Position numbers and translations under genes: made by a program. The notes beneath the pieces were generated by a model. It saw nothing but the letters and a program-made list of their open reading frames with translations. It did no database searches and was not told where the DNA came from. From Fulvivirga ulvae (GTDB lineage Bacteria > Bacteroidota > Bacteroidia > Cytophagales > Cyclobacteriaceae), in contig NZ_CP089981.1 in assembly GCF_021389975.1 (NCBI RefSeq), positions 5,047,501-5,111,500 of the forward strand: 64,000 bases of DNA. Direction: 5' to 3'. The number at the start of each line of letters is the position of its first letter. Position 1 is the first letter of the stretch. Shown here piece after piece: positions 1 to 9,392 of this stretch.

Positions 1-1398
1 GGTTTTCCATTTGACCTGACGTCTCTGATTGCCAGGGAAAACGGACTTTCAGTTGACTCTGGGGGCTTTGATACAGAAATGCAAAAACAAAAAGCCCGAT
101 CTAAGGCTGATGCCGCTAAGGAAACCGGAGATTGGAATGTAGTAGGAGATCAGGAGAATGTTGAGTTTATCGGTTATGAGCACCTGGAGAGCGAGGCAAA
201 GTTAATAAAGTATCGTACCATCAAACAAAAAGGGAAGGAGATCTACCAGGTAGTACTCGACAAAACCCCCTTTTATGCCGAAAGTGGTGGACAGGTCGGA
301 GACCAGGGACACCTTGAAGGATATGGCGAGAAGATCAGTGTACTCGATACCAAGAAGGAAAATGACCTGATCGTTCACTTTACTGATAAACTGCCTGTTA
401 ACCTTGAAGGCTCTTATAAAGCTGTGGTAAGCGCGAAAAAACGAAAGCTAATCATGAGTAACCATAGCGCCACCCACCTGCTACATGCCGCATTAAGATC
501 CGTTCTTGGCGAGCATGTGGAGCAGAAGGGATCGTTGGTTAACGATAAAGTGTTGAGGTTTGACTTCTCTCACTTCCAAAAAATGACTGATGATGAGATC
601 GCCAGGGTGGAACATATCGTGAATGAGAAAATCAGGGAGAATATTCCGTTGAATGAAAAACGCAACGTACCCATAGAGGAGGCTAAGAAAATGGGTGCTA
701 TGGCACTGTTCGGAGAAAAGTACGGTGAATTTGTTCGTGTCATTATGTTTGATCAGGGTTACTCTGTAGAGCTTTGCGGAGGAACACACGTGCCTGCTAC
801 AGGTAATATTGGCTTTTTTAAGATAGTATCCGAAAGCTCCATAGCAGCCGGTGTAAGGAGAATTGAAGCGATAACCTCCGAAGCAGCTGAAAAATATATA
901 GAAGAGCAGTTTGCTTTGGTTGATGAGTTGAAGGAGTTGCTCAAAAATCCAAAGGATATTAAAGCAGCAGTTCATAGTCTTGTAGAGCAAAAAAGTAAAC
1001 TGGAAAAGGAAATAGAAAAATTACACGCAGGTCAGGCTCAAGGCATTAAGAAAGAACTTCTTGGGAAAGTTAAGGCTCAGAATGGCGCCAATGTAATAAT
1101 AGAAAAGGTAGCAGTACCGGCAGGCGATGCATTGAAGAATCTTTCATTTGAGCTCAAAAATGAAGTGGAAAACCTCTTCATGGTGCTGGCTGCAGATATA
1201 GAAGGAAAACCTCAGATTGCCGTGGTTATAGGAGATAACATAATTAAGGAAAAAGATCTGAATGCAGGCACAATTGTAAGGGAGCTGGCTAAAGAGATCA
1301 AAGGTGGTGGTGGTGGGCAACCATTTTTCGCTACGGCAGGTGGTAAAGACATAGGTGGACTTGATAAAGTTTTGGAGAAGGCAAGGGCTATCATTTAA
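1..1398 (+). CDS. alaS: Alanyl-tRNA synthetase, C-terminal part (5' end outside window)
   Basis: Cytoplasmic enzyme that charges tRNA(Ala). The frame is open from base 1 and begins with GFPFDLT, a motif from the end of the AlaRS catalytic region, so the start lies upstream of the window. The editing domain is visible: HSATH (near base 463) and CGGTH (near base 776) supply the metal-binding HxxxH and CxxxH residues. A helical segment follows, then the glycine-rich GGGGGQPFFATAGG of the C-terminal DHHA1 domain. gatB starts 11 bases downstream on the same strand, a plausible co-transcribed translation pair. I see no truncation inside the visible part. Identity is very secure; only the N-terminal half is missing. 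Confidence 0.97.
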   Translation, partial: GFPFDLTSLIARENGLSVDSGGFDTEMQKQKARSKADAAKETGDWNVVGDQENVEFIGYEHLESEAKLIKYRTIKQKGKEIYQVVLDKTPFYAESGGQVGDQGHLEGYGEKISVLDTKKENDLIVHFTDKLPVNLEGSYKAVVSAKKRKLIMSNHSATHLLHAALRSVLGEHVEQKGSLVNDKVLRFDFSHFQKMTDDEIARVEHIVNEKIRENIPLNEKRNVPIEEAKKMGAMALFGEKYGEFVRVIMFDQGYSVELCGGTHVPATGNIGFFKIVSESSIAAGVRRIEAITSEAAEKYIEEQFALVDELKELLKNPKDIKAAVHSLVEQKSKLEKEIEKLHAGQAQGIKKELLGKVKAQNGANVIIEKVAVPAGDALKNLSFELKNEVENLFMVLAADIEGKPQIAVVIGDNIIKEKDLNAGTIVRELAKEIKGGGGGQPFFATAGGKDIGGLDKVLEKARAII

Positions 1399-1409
1399 TT
1401 TGAAGGTAA

Positions 1410-2864
1410 ATGGATAAATCGATCAGAGATAAGTACACGGCTGTAATTGGTCTGGAAGTGCATGCACAGTTGCTGACAACTACTAAAATATATAACTCCG
1501 ACTCGGCAGAATATGGTAGCCAGCCCAATACCAACGTAAGTGTGATAACCCTTGGCCACCCCGGTACTTTGCCCAAACTTAATAAGAAAGTGGTTGAATA
1601 TGCGATCAAAATGGGGCTTGCATGTCAATGTGAAATTAGCCGTGAACAGATATTTGACCGTAAGAATTATTTTTACCCTGATCTTCCAAAGGGCTACCAG
1701 CTTACGCAAGACCGTACTCCAATATGCAAAAATGGTTTTGTAAGGGTTTTTCCGAGGACTGGCGAACCGCGTGACATTCACCTGAACAGGATCCATATTG
1801 AAGAAGATGCGGGCAAGTCTATCCACCTGACCGAAGAAACCGATACACTGGTTGACTTCAATAGAGCGGGGGTACCGCTGATCGAGATTGTTACAGAGCC
1901 GGATATTCGTACATCAGATGAGGCACATTCCTTCCTGACGGAAGTCCGGAGGCTGGTACGTTACCTGGATATCTGCGATGGAAATATGGAAGAGGGTTCA
2001 TTGCGATGCGATGCGAATATTTCTATTATGCCCAAGGGATCAAAAACTCTGGGAAAAAAGGTTGAGGTTAAAAACATGAACTCCATCAGGAATGTACAAC
2101 GAGCTATAGACCATGAAATAGAAAGACAGATATTGGCTGTCGAAGGAGGTGAAGAGATATTTTCTGAAACACGGACATTTGATGCCAATACAGGTACTAC
2201 ATCCGGAATGCGTACCAAAGAAGAGTTGAACGATTACCGCTACTTTCCGGATCCTGACCTTAGCCCACTGCATGTAACGGAAGAATGGCTGAAAGCTATT
2301 GAAGAAAGTATGCCAAGCCTGCCTCATGAGCTTTTTAATAAGTATGTGAAGGAATTTAACCTGCCTGAGTACGATGCACAGGTTCTGACTGATACCAAAG
2401 AGATTGCACTTTATTTTGAAGATCTCTGTACCAGGACTGCCAATTTCAAGGCTGCCTCTAACTGGATAATGGGGCCGGTGAAATCATATCTAAATGAGCA
2501 CAATCTACAGATTGATAATTTACCACTGTCTACTGAGCGTCTGGCCGAGCTGATAAGGCTGGTAGATGATAATAAAGTGAGTTTTTCGGTGGCATCGCAA
2601 AATTTATTTCCTGAGATGTTAAAGCAAAACGGCATGACGGCATTGGAAACTGCGGAGGCATTTAACCTGTTACAGGATGATGACAGCGATGCTATCAGCG
2701 TATTGGTAGATGAAGTGGTTGCAGAGTTTCCGGATAAAGCGGCCGCTTATAAGAAGGGACACAAGGGCTTGTTGGGCATGTTTATGGGAGAACTGATGAA
2801 GCGCAGCAAAGGAAAGATAGACCCGAAAATGGCCAATGAGCTGTTGAGAAGCAAATTAAGATAA
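1410..2864 (+). CDS. gatB: Aspartyl/glutamyl-tRNA amidotransferase subunit B
   Basis: Subunit B of GatCAB, which converts Glu-tRNA(Gln) and/or Asp-tRNA(Asn) to the amidated form in organisms lacking the cognate synthetase. The 484-residue length is normal. The N terminus carries VIGLEVHAQLLT and the later NRAGVPLIEIVTEPD and DYRYFPDPDLSP motifs typical of GatB, with the GatB/YqeY-like helical tail at the end (GLLGMFMGELMKRSKGKIDP). It follows alaS by 11 bases and precedes a TlpA-like gene by 13 bases, so the three may form one transcript. gatA and gatC are not in this window. Confidence 0.97.
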   Translation: MDKSIRDKYTAVIGLEVHAQLLTTTKIYNSDSAEYGSQPNTNVSVITLGHPGTLPKLNKKVVEYAIKMGLACQCEISREQIFDRKNYFYPDLPKGYQLTQDRTPICKNGFVRVFPRTGEPRDIHLNRIHIEEDAGKSIHLTEETDTLVDFNRAGVPLIEIVTEPDIRTSDEAHSFLTEVRRLVRYLDICDGNMEEGSLRCDANISIMPKGSKTLGKKVEVKNMNSIRNVQRAIDHEIERQILAVEGGEEIFSETRTFDANTGTTSGMRTKEELNDYRYFPDPDLSPLHVTEEWLKAIEESMPSLPHELFNKYVKEFNLPEYDAQVLTDTKEIALYFEDLCTRTANFKAASNWIMGPVKSYLNEHNLQIDNLPLSTERLAELIRLVDDNKVSFSVASQNLFPEMLKQNGMTALETAEAFNLLQDDDSDAISVLVDEVVAEFPDKAAAYKKGHKGLLGMFMGELMKRSKGKIDPKMANELLRSKLR

Positions 2865-2877
2865 TAAAGGCAAAATT

Positions 2878-4032
2878 ATGTATATGAACTTTTTAAGATT
2901 AGTATTGATATCTGTAGTTTCTTTTTGGGCATGCTCGTCCAATCCCGCTTCGGAGCAAAGCAGTGAGGATATGATCAAGCTCTCAGGAACAGTAGGCTAC
3001 CCTCAGAACGGACTTATCATCCTGGAGAAATTTAATGGAAATGTACCTGTTCCGCATGACACCATCACCCTGAATGAAAAGGACTATACCTTCAGCGAGC
3101 AGGTTAAGGTTGAAAATCCCGGATATTATAGACTCAATTTTTATGGAAAACAGTTTGTGCCATTAATTCTTGACAGAGATGATGTAGTCATTAATGTGGA
3201 TGGAAATAATCAGCAAGGGTTCTATGAAGTAAAAGGGTCGCGCGATCATGATTTTATTAATGAAGTACAGGCCATGGCTAATCAGTTTCAATCTTCCGAA
3301 GCTGTTCAAAGCATTAACCAAAGATTCAAATCCGCTAGCCAGACAGGGGATGAGACTGAAATGGATGCTTTAAGAAATGAGTATCTGACGCTTGATGCGC
3401 AACTTAAAGAGCAATTGAAAGCTAAGATCGACTCTCTCGGAGCTTCTCTTGGAGTGGTGGAGATTTTGAAATCCGGTCGCTACCTGGATAAAGACGAGCA
3501 TCATGACTTTTTTGTGAAGTATGCTGATCTGCTTGAAAATGAAATGCCGGATTCTCCGATTGCGCAGGAGTTTATTAAGGATGTGGAGCAAAGCAAAAAG
3601 CTGGCTATAGGCCAGATTGCCCCTGACATCGCCTTGCCCAACCCTGACGGTGAGATCGTAAAGCTTTCTTCATTGCGTGGTAATTATGTGTTGGTGGATT
3701 TCTGGGCAAAATGGTGTAAGCCGTGCCGTATGGAGAATCCTAATGTAGTAAGGATGTACAACAAATACAATGAGAAGGGCTTTGAGGTTTATGGAGTCTC
3801 CCTCGACAGAAAGCGTGAAGACTGGCTTGAGGCTATTGAGCAGGACCAACTACACTGGACCCAGGTGTCTGACCTGAAGTTCTGGAACTCAGAAGCGGCA
3901 AGGCTGTACAATGTAAACTCAATCCCTTTTGCTCTTCTGCTTGACCCGGAGGGCAAAATCATAGGTAAAAATCTTAGGGGACAGGCACTGGAAAATAAGC
4001 TGGAAGAAATATTCAGCGCAAAGGCTGAATAA
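2878..4032 (+). CDS. TlpA/ResA-like thiol-disulfide oxidoreductase lipoprotein with DUF4369-like N-terminal domain
   Basis: Predicted periplasmic, membrane-anchored thioredoxin-fold protein. A signal peptide ends in a lipobox-like VSFWACSS. Residues ~30-130 look like the DUF4369 domain that often precedes thioredoxin folds in Bacteroidota. After a helical linker, residues ~240-380 hold an AhpC/TSA-type thioredoxin fold with the redox pair in FWAKWCKPCRMENP and a cis-proline region near NSIPFALLLD. The 384-residue length fits this architecture. It likely reduces or isomerises disulfides in envelope proteins; the substrate is unknown. ATG codons at 2878 and 2884 are equally possible starts. Confidence 0.88.
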   Translation: MYMNFLRLVLISVVSFWACSSNPASEQSSEDMIKLSGTVGYPQNGLIILEKFNGNVPVPHDTITLNEKDYTFSEQVKVENPGYYRLNFYGKQFVPLILDRDDVVINVDGNNQQGFYEVKGSRDHDFINEVQAMANQFQSSEAVQSINQRFKSASQTGDETEMDALRNEYLTLDAQLKEQLKAKIDSLGASLGVVEILKSGRYLDKDEHHDFFVKYADLLENEMPDSPIAQEFIKDVEQSKKLAIGQIAPDIALPNPDGEIVKLSSLRGNYVLVDFWAKWCKPCRMENPNVVRMYNKYNEKGFEVYGVSLDRKREDWLEAIEQDQLHWTQVSDLKFWNSEAARLYNVNSIPFALLLDPEGKIIGKNLRGQALENKLEEIFSAKAE

Positions 4033-4035
4033 AAA

Positions 4036-4058
4036 CGGCCTGATTACAAATCAGGAAC
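4036..4058 (-). terminator. Hairpin at the 3' end of the nuclease-like gene
   Basis: CCTGATT at 4039-4045 pairs with AATCAGG at 4049-4055 around a 3-base loop. Read on the minus strand the stem is followed by a T-rich run (CCGTTTTTA), as expected for an intrinsic terminator of the minus-strand gene ending at 4044. It also lies just past the stop of the plus-strand TlpA gene, so it separates a convergent pair. Confidence 0.6.
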
Positions 4059-4934
4059 TTTATCCGCTTTAAGTGAAATTATTACGGGCCGGTGGTCGGA
4101 AATATGATCTTCATAAACACTGATGCATCGGTTCAAAGCAACTGTTTTTGTGAAAATGCGGTTGTCAGTCAGTTCATTGCTGATAAGAATATGGTCGATA
4201 TGAGCTGGCCAGGAAGGGTAACTCCAATGCTCTTCACTTTGAAGTGCTATTTCTTTGTCTGCAAAAGTATAATGGTTGGCATCTGCTACAAAATTCAAAA
4301 AAGGTGTATCGTCTGATATGTCATCGTTAAAATCACCCAGTACCACTATGTTTTGCGTGCTTAGTGAGTCGTCAAGATACTGCTTCAGCATTATGCTGGC
4401 CTTTGATCTCCGCTCCTTACCATCCTTGCAGCATTTGAGATGAATGTTGACAAGGGTGACCTCCAACCCATTTTTATGTTCAACGGTAAGTAATATTGGT
4501 TCACGGGGAAATTCGTAGCGGTTATCAGGAAAAATACTTTTTAGTGTGCCTACAGAGACAATTTCTGATGTTTTATATAAAAAGCCTGTTTCTATGCCAC
4601 CTCGAACATCATGGTAAACCCCTTTCCATCCTTCAATTTGAGTTGCCAATCTGGAAAAATCTTCCGGCGAATCTATTTCCTGAACTGCGATAACGTCAGC
4701 AGTTGATGTTTTAATGATATTGCTTACCAGGCAAAATGTGGTACTGTCTTTTGGGAAATTTTCGATATTCCATGTCATGATCTCCAGTGTTTCAGAAGAG
4801 GGCAGAGCTATACAGGACGATAATTGGTCAGATATGGATGTACAGGCCGGATCATTATCGCTGGTGGCTGGTAATTGACGATTGCTGCACCAAGTGGAAA
4901 TTATAGCAACAATCAGAAGCAGGATATATCTCAT
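4044..4934 (-). CDS. Endonuclease/exonuclease/phosphatase-family protein, secreted or lipid-anchored
   Basis: Member of the DNase I/EEP fold, which hydrolyses phosphodiesters with a divalent metal. Motifs in order: TWNIENFP (metal-binding Asn), AVQEID (metal-binding Glu), VTLVNIHLKC, VLGDFNDD (catalytic Asp/Asn pair) and the terminal SDHRPVI (catalytic Asp-His). A short hydrophobic N-terminal segment (ILLLIVAIISTWC) suggests export, possibly as a lipoprotein with Cys16. The 296-residue length is normal. The substrate (nucleic acid, phospholipid or sugar phosphate) cannot be told from sequence. It stands alone, convergent with the TlpA gene. Confidence 0.85.
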   Translation of the reverse strand: MRYILLLIVAIISTWCSNRQLPATSDNDPACTSISDQLSSCIALPSSETLEIMTWNIENFPKDSTTFCLVSNIIKTSTADVIAVQEIDSPEDFSRLATQIEGWKGVYHDVRGGIETGFLYKTSEIVSVGTLKSIFPDNRYEFPREPILLTVEHKNGLEVTLVNIHLKCCKDGKERRSKASIMLKQYLDDSLSTQNIVVLGDFNDDISDDTPFLNFVADANHYTFADKEIALQSEEHWSYPSWPAHIDHILISNELTDNRIFTKTVALNRCISVYEDHISDHRPVIISLKADKVPDL

Positions 4935-5016
4935 AGATAGTTTTAATGAGCAGCAAAGGTAATTAACCCGACTTTATCTGCCAGTTATTCAACTTCTTTT
5001 TCCTTTTCGAATAATC

Positions 5017-6321
5017 TTATTTGATAACAAGTGTGCCGCTAAGATATTTAAGTTCTATTTCGGCTTGTTTTGCAGCAAAAGCAGCGTTTTGATATCTGAT
5101 TTCAGCGTTGATCAGGTTGATCTGCGACTCACGCAACTCTAATGCATTGGAGAGGCCTATCTGGTACCTTTCCTGGGCTATTTCATTATTTTCCTTTGCT
5201 ACACTTAGGTTCTCTTTTTCCAATTTTAGCAAGTCCAGGTTGTTTCGATAATTTATGTACCTGGTTTTAATATCGGTTGTGAAAGCCAGCAATTGGTCTT
5301 TATATTGATACTGGGCTGTTTCGTACTGGATTTTTGCATTGGTTAGCCTTCTGTTAACATTGAATCCATTGAAAAGAGTCCATCTGGCGGTTACCCCATA
5401 GGTGATATCATCCGAGTTTCCGCTTAATACAAAGCCGGCAGGTGTTTCAAAACTGGAGTGTGTATAATCTGCAAAAACACCGACTTCCGGTAACCGGTCG
5501 CCCTCAACTATTTTTTTATCGTAGAGGGCTATGACCTGGTCTCTTTTCAGGGCCAGCAACTGGGCATTTTGAGATTCCAATTGCTCTAGAAGTTGACCTA
5601 ACAATATATCGGAGTTATTTTCAACTTCATATTTAATGGTAAAATTAAGGGTGTCCTGCTCTATAGCCATCAACTCCATAAGCTCAAACTTCCTGACAGC
5701 AAGCAACTCCAGTTGCTTGATCATAGACGATTTATCTGCATTCAAATCAACCTGTGCCTGAAGGAACTCTATTTTTGATGCCTTGCCCAGTTCGTATTTA
5801 TCTTTTGATACTTTTAGCCTTTCCTCTGATAATCCCACATTGCTTTCAAAGAGCAGCAGGCGCTCTTTTTCCCATGCAGCATTGTAAAATGCAGTAGTTA
5901 CATTATAGACCAAAAGTTCTATCTGAGCCCTGGTCAGGTCTTCGCTTTGTTTGTTCAGAGCTTCCAGCTGATCATAGGTCGTAAACATTTTGAGCCCGTC
6001 AAAAATGGTCCAGTTGAGGGTGGCACCGTAGGTTTCCCGCTGGCTTTTGGCGCCATTGTCGCTGACTTCCCCGGTTGATCTTTGTTGTTCAAAGCTTTGA
6101 ATCCCGTAATCACGATTGTAACTGGCAGTAAGCGAGGGCAGAAAGCCGGCATTGCCAAGGGTATGATTATTTTGAGCAATCTGTTCGTTATTTTTTGCTA
6201 TTTTAATGGAATAGTTATGTTCCAGAGCTGTTCCAATGGCCTTTTCCAGTGTTAGCTCTTCCTGGGCCAGCACCGACGTAGCCCATAAAACAGTAAAAGT
6301 GATCAGGGCCAATCTCATCAT
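5017..6321 (-). CDS. TolC-family outer-membrane efflux channel
   Basis: Outer-membrane factor of the tripartite RND exporter encoded immediately upstream. A signal peptide (MMRLALITFTVLWATSVLAQ) is followed by the two TolC-type repeats; the recurring long helices with conserved GLSNALELRESQINL and GKASKIEFLQAQVDL signatures are typical. The 434-residue length is normal. Its start overlaps the stop of the RND permease by 4 bases, which implies translational coupling. It should form the trimeric channel through which the pump expels its substrate. Confidence 0.93.
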   Translation of the reverse strand: MMRLALITFTVLWATSVLAQEELTLEKAIGTALEHNYSIKIAKNNEQIAQNNHTLGNAGFLPSLTASYNRDYGIQSFEQQRSTGEVSDNGAKSQRETYGATLNWTIFDGLKMFTTYDQLEALNKQSEDLTRAQIELLVYNVTTAFYNAAWEKERLLLFESNVGLSEERLKVSKDKYELGKASKIEFLQAQVDLNADKSSMIKQLELLAVRKFELMELMAIEQDTLNFTIKYEVENNSDILLGQLLEQLESQNAQLLALKRDQVIALYDKKIVEGDRLPEVGVFADYTHSSFETPAGFVLSGNSDDITYGVTARWTLFNGFNVNRRLTNAKIQYETAQYQYKDQLLAFTTDIKTRYINYRNNLDLLKLEKENLSVAKENNEIAQERYQIGLSNALELRESQINLINAEIRYQNAAFAAKQAEIELKYLSGTLVIK

Positions 6322-9300
6322 AGTCTTGCTAATCTTTTGTGTTTACTGGTGATGTAAGTATATACTGCGGGTATAACGAACAGCGTAAGTACAGTAGCGA
6401 ACAACATACCTCCAATTACGGCTATTCCCATTGAAACCCGGCTTTCTGACCCTGCTCCTAATGCCAGAGCAATAGGTAATATACCCAGGATGGTAGATAA
6501 ACTAGTCATTAATATAGGCCTGAAGCGCGCCTTGGCAGCACCAATAATGGCTTCTTTAATGTCCATATCGTGCGCTTTTCTTTGATTGGCAAACTCTACT
6601 ATCAGAATACCGTTTTTAGTTACCAGGCCAATGAGCATAATAATACCGATCTGGCTGAATATATTAAGCGTTTCACCAAAGAACCAAAGGGATAAAAGTG
6701 TGCCGGCCAGTGCCAGTGGTACCGTAAACATTATGATCAACGGATCTCTAAAGCTCTCGAATTGGGCCGCCAGCACCAGGTAAATCAGTATAAGGGCAAA
6801 GGCAAAAGCAAAATACAGGTTGTCAGCACTCTCCTGGTATTCCAGAGAGCTTCCGGCTAGAGCCGTACTAAAGGAACCATCAAGCACTTCGGCTGCTATT
6901 CTGTCCATTTCTTCCAGGCCGGCCCCTAAAGTGTACCCTGGAGTAAGACTGGCAGAGAAGGTGGCAGAAGCAAACCTGTTGTAGCGGAATAGCTGTGGGG
7001 GAGTACTTTTTTCTTCAAGAGTTACCAGGTTATCCATCTGCACAATTTCATCCTCATCATTTTTTACATATATAGATTTGAGATCGAGCGGATCATTACG
7101 ATTTTCCCTTTCTACCTGGCCTATGATATAGTACTGTTTACCATCTTTTACAAAATAGCCAAATCTCTGACCGCTTAAGGTCAGCTGTAGCGTTTGGGCC
7201 ACATTGCGAACAGATACACCCAGATCCCTGGCCTTGTCCCGGTTAATAGTGACGTTTAGCTCAGGTTTGTTAAATTTCAAGTCAAGGTCCACAAAATCAA
7301 ATACAGGACTTGTCTGTGCTCTTTCCTGAAACTCAGGAAGCACATCTTTTAGCTTTTCAAGATTAGGCGCCTGTATTACAAATTGTACGGGAAGCCCGCC
7401 ACGCCTGTCACCAATAGTTTGTGGCTGAGTAACAAATGCTCGTGCCCTTGTGTTTTTAGCTATTTTAGGCTTCAGCGAATCTACAATTTCGCTTTGGCTC
7501 CTGACCCTGTTTTCCGCATCCTTAAGTTTAACTATTACAAAGGCGGAGTTAACCGATGAAGATGCTCCGAATCCAGGCGAAGTTATTGATATAATCGATT
7601 CGTTTTCAGGAACTTCATTTTGGGTCATGCTGATCATCTGATCAACATAGAAGTCCATATATTCAAAGGTGGCGCCTTCGGGACCTGTTGCAATCACCCT
7701 GAAAGTTCCCCTGTCCTCCAGGGGAGCCAGTTCATCAGGTAATTGTTTGATAAGACCATAAATGGCAAATCCGGAGATCAATACAATGGCAAAAGCTACC
7801 CAGCGATGTTTCATAAAAGAATCCAGAGCATCACCATAAATGTTATTCAGCTTTACAAAAAAAGGCTCTGTTTTTCTGTAAAGCCAGTTATGTCTTTCAC
7901 GCCTTTTGAGCAACTTGGACGAAAGCATTGGCGTAAGGGTAAGGGCAACAAAGCTTGAAATAATTACTGCCCCGGCTACCACAAGGCCAAACTCTCGGAA
8001 AAGACGCCCGGTAATGCCCTGAAGAAAGATGATGGGAAAGAAAACAGCTGATAGAGCCACTGTAGTGGATATTACAGCAAAGAATATTTCTTCAGTGCCT
8101 CTTTTACCAGCTTCCATAGGCTCTTCGCCGCCTTCGATTTTCGAATAAATATTTTCCAATACCACAATGGCATCATCCACTACCAGTCCTATAGCCAGCA
8201 CTATGCCCAACATGGTTAGTACATTAATTGAGAAGTTAAAAAGATACATTAAAAAGAATGCACCGATCAGGGCAATAGGCACGGTGATCACGGGAATAAA
8301 GGTGGTCCTCCAATCGCGCAGGAAGATAAAAATAATGAGCACTACCAGGAAGAAAGCCAGATAAATAGTCTGCTCTACTTCATTGATGGAGTCCTGAATG
8401 TATTCGGTATTATCAAATGCTACAGAAACCTCAATATCATCAGGCAGGTTCTTCTTTATACCTTCAAGTCGCTTATAAAAGTTTTCGGCGATGCTCAGGT
8501 TGTTGGTGCCCGGCTGAGGTACAATGGCCGTCATTACCATGGGTATACCATCATTTTTAAGCACTGTACGGTCATTTTCAGGAAAAAATTCAGCTCGTCC
8601 GACATCTCTGAAGCGGATTATTGTTTCTTCATCTTCGCGGATAATAAGATCATTGTATTGCTCAGGCGTATTAAGTCTTCCCAGCGTCCTGATCGTTAAT
8701 TCTGTGGATGAACCCTCGATTCGTCCTGAGGGCAACTCAAGATTCTGCGCGTTTACGGCTTCAAATACATCCAGTGGAGTGACCTGGTAGGCCGCAAGCT
8801 TTTCCGGGTCCATCCAGAGCCGGATAGAATACCGTTTCTCTCCCCATACCCGTACCTCACTTACTCCTTCGATAGTCTGGAAGTTTTCTTTAAAAGTATT
8901 GTCTGCAATCTCTGACATTTCCAGCAGGCTTCTTTTTTTGCTAAAGATCCTGAGAGCAATGATAGGTGAGGAGTCTGCGTCTGCCTTGGAAACAATGGGA
9001 GGGTCTGCATCGGGAGGTAAGTTCCGCACCGCGCGGGAAACCTTGTCCCTTACATCATTAGCCGCAGCTTCAAGGTCCGTGTCGAGCCCGAATTCTACAC
9101 GAATGGTACTACGGCCCTCTCGGGAAACAGAACTCAGGGTTTTGATTCCTTCAATGCCGTTGATCGACTCTTCCAGCGGTTCGGTAATCTGAGTCTCTAT
9201 CACATCAGAATTTGCACCTTCATAACTGGTCGAAACCGTAATAATGGGAGGGTCCACACTGGGATATTCTCTTACACCCAGGAAATTGAAACCCACCAGG

Positions 9301-9392
9301 CCAAACAGGATAATTGTTATTGACATCACAACAGCCAGTACCGGCCTGTCAATGCTAATATTGGATAAACTACTCATTACCTTGAATTTCAA
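6318..9392 (-). CDS. RND-family efflux permease (AcrB/MexB-like, HAE1 type)
   Basis: Inner-membrane proton-driven transporter of the AcrB/MdtB type, 1024 residues, the usual length. Twelve membrane segments in the standard 1+5 / 1+5 layout can be followed, with two large periplasmic loops. The GLVVDDAIVVLENI stretch in TM4 carries the adjacent acidic residues used for proton relay. It overlaps the adaptor gene by about 23 bases at its start and the TolC gene by 4 bases at its end, so all three are one operon (adaptor, pump, channel). A second Met at residue 6 (MSSLSNISIDRP) is also a plausible start. The substrate is unknown; multidrug or detergent export is the family norm. Confidence 0.95.
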   Translation of the reverse strand: MKFKVMSSLSNISIDRPVLAVVMSITIILFGLVGFNFLGVREYPSVDPPIITVSTSYEGANSDVIETQITEPLEESINGIEGIKTLSSVSREGRSTIRVEFGLDTDLEAAANDVRDKVSRAVRNLPPDADPPIVSKADADSSPIIALRIFSKKRSLLEMSEIADNTFKENFQTIEGVSEVRVWGEKRYSIRLWMDPEKLAAYQVTPLDVFEAVNAQNLELPSGRIEGSSTELTIRTLGRLNTPEQYNDLIIREDEETIIRFRDVGRAEFFPENDRTVLKNDGIPMVMTAIVPQPGTNNLSIAENFYKRLEGIKKNLPDDIEVSVAFDNTEYIQDSINEVEQTIYLAFFLVVLIIFIFLRDWRTTFIPVITVPIALIGAFFLMYLFNFSINVLTMLGIVLAIGLVVDDAIVVLENIYSKIEGGEEPMEAGKRGTEEIFFAVISTTVALSAVFFPIIFLQGITGRLFREFGLVVAGAVIISSFVALTLTPMLSSKLLKRRERHNWLYRKTEPFFVKLNNIYGDALDSFMKHRWVAFAIVLISGFAIYGLIKQLPDELAPLEDRGTFRVIATGPEGATFEYMDFYVDQMISMTQNEVPENESIISITSPGFGASSSVNSAFVIVKLKDAENRVRSQSEIVDSLKPKIAKNTRARAFVTQPQTIGDRRGGLPVQFVIQAPNLEKLKDVLPEFQERAQTSPVFDFVDLDLKFNKPELNVTINRDKARDLGVSVRNVAQTLQLTLSGQRFGYFVKDGKQYYIIGQVERENRNDPLDLKSIYVKNDEDEIVQMDNLVTLEEKSTPPQLFRYNRFASATFSASLTPGYTLGAGLEEMDRIAAEVLDGSFSTALAGSSLEYQESADNLYFAFAFALILIYLVLAAQFESFRDPLIIMFTVPLALAGTLLSLWFFGETLNIFSQIGIIMLIGLVTKNGILIVEFANQRKAHDMDIKEAIIGAAKARFRPILMTSLSTILGILPIALALGAGSESRVSMGIAVIGGMLFATVLTLFVIPAVYTYITSKHKRLARL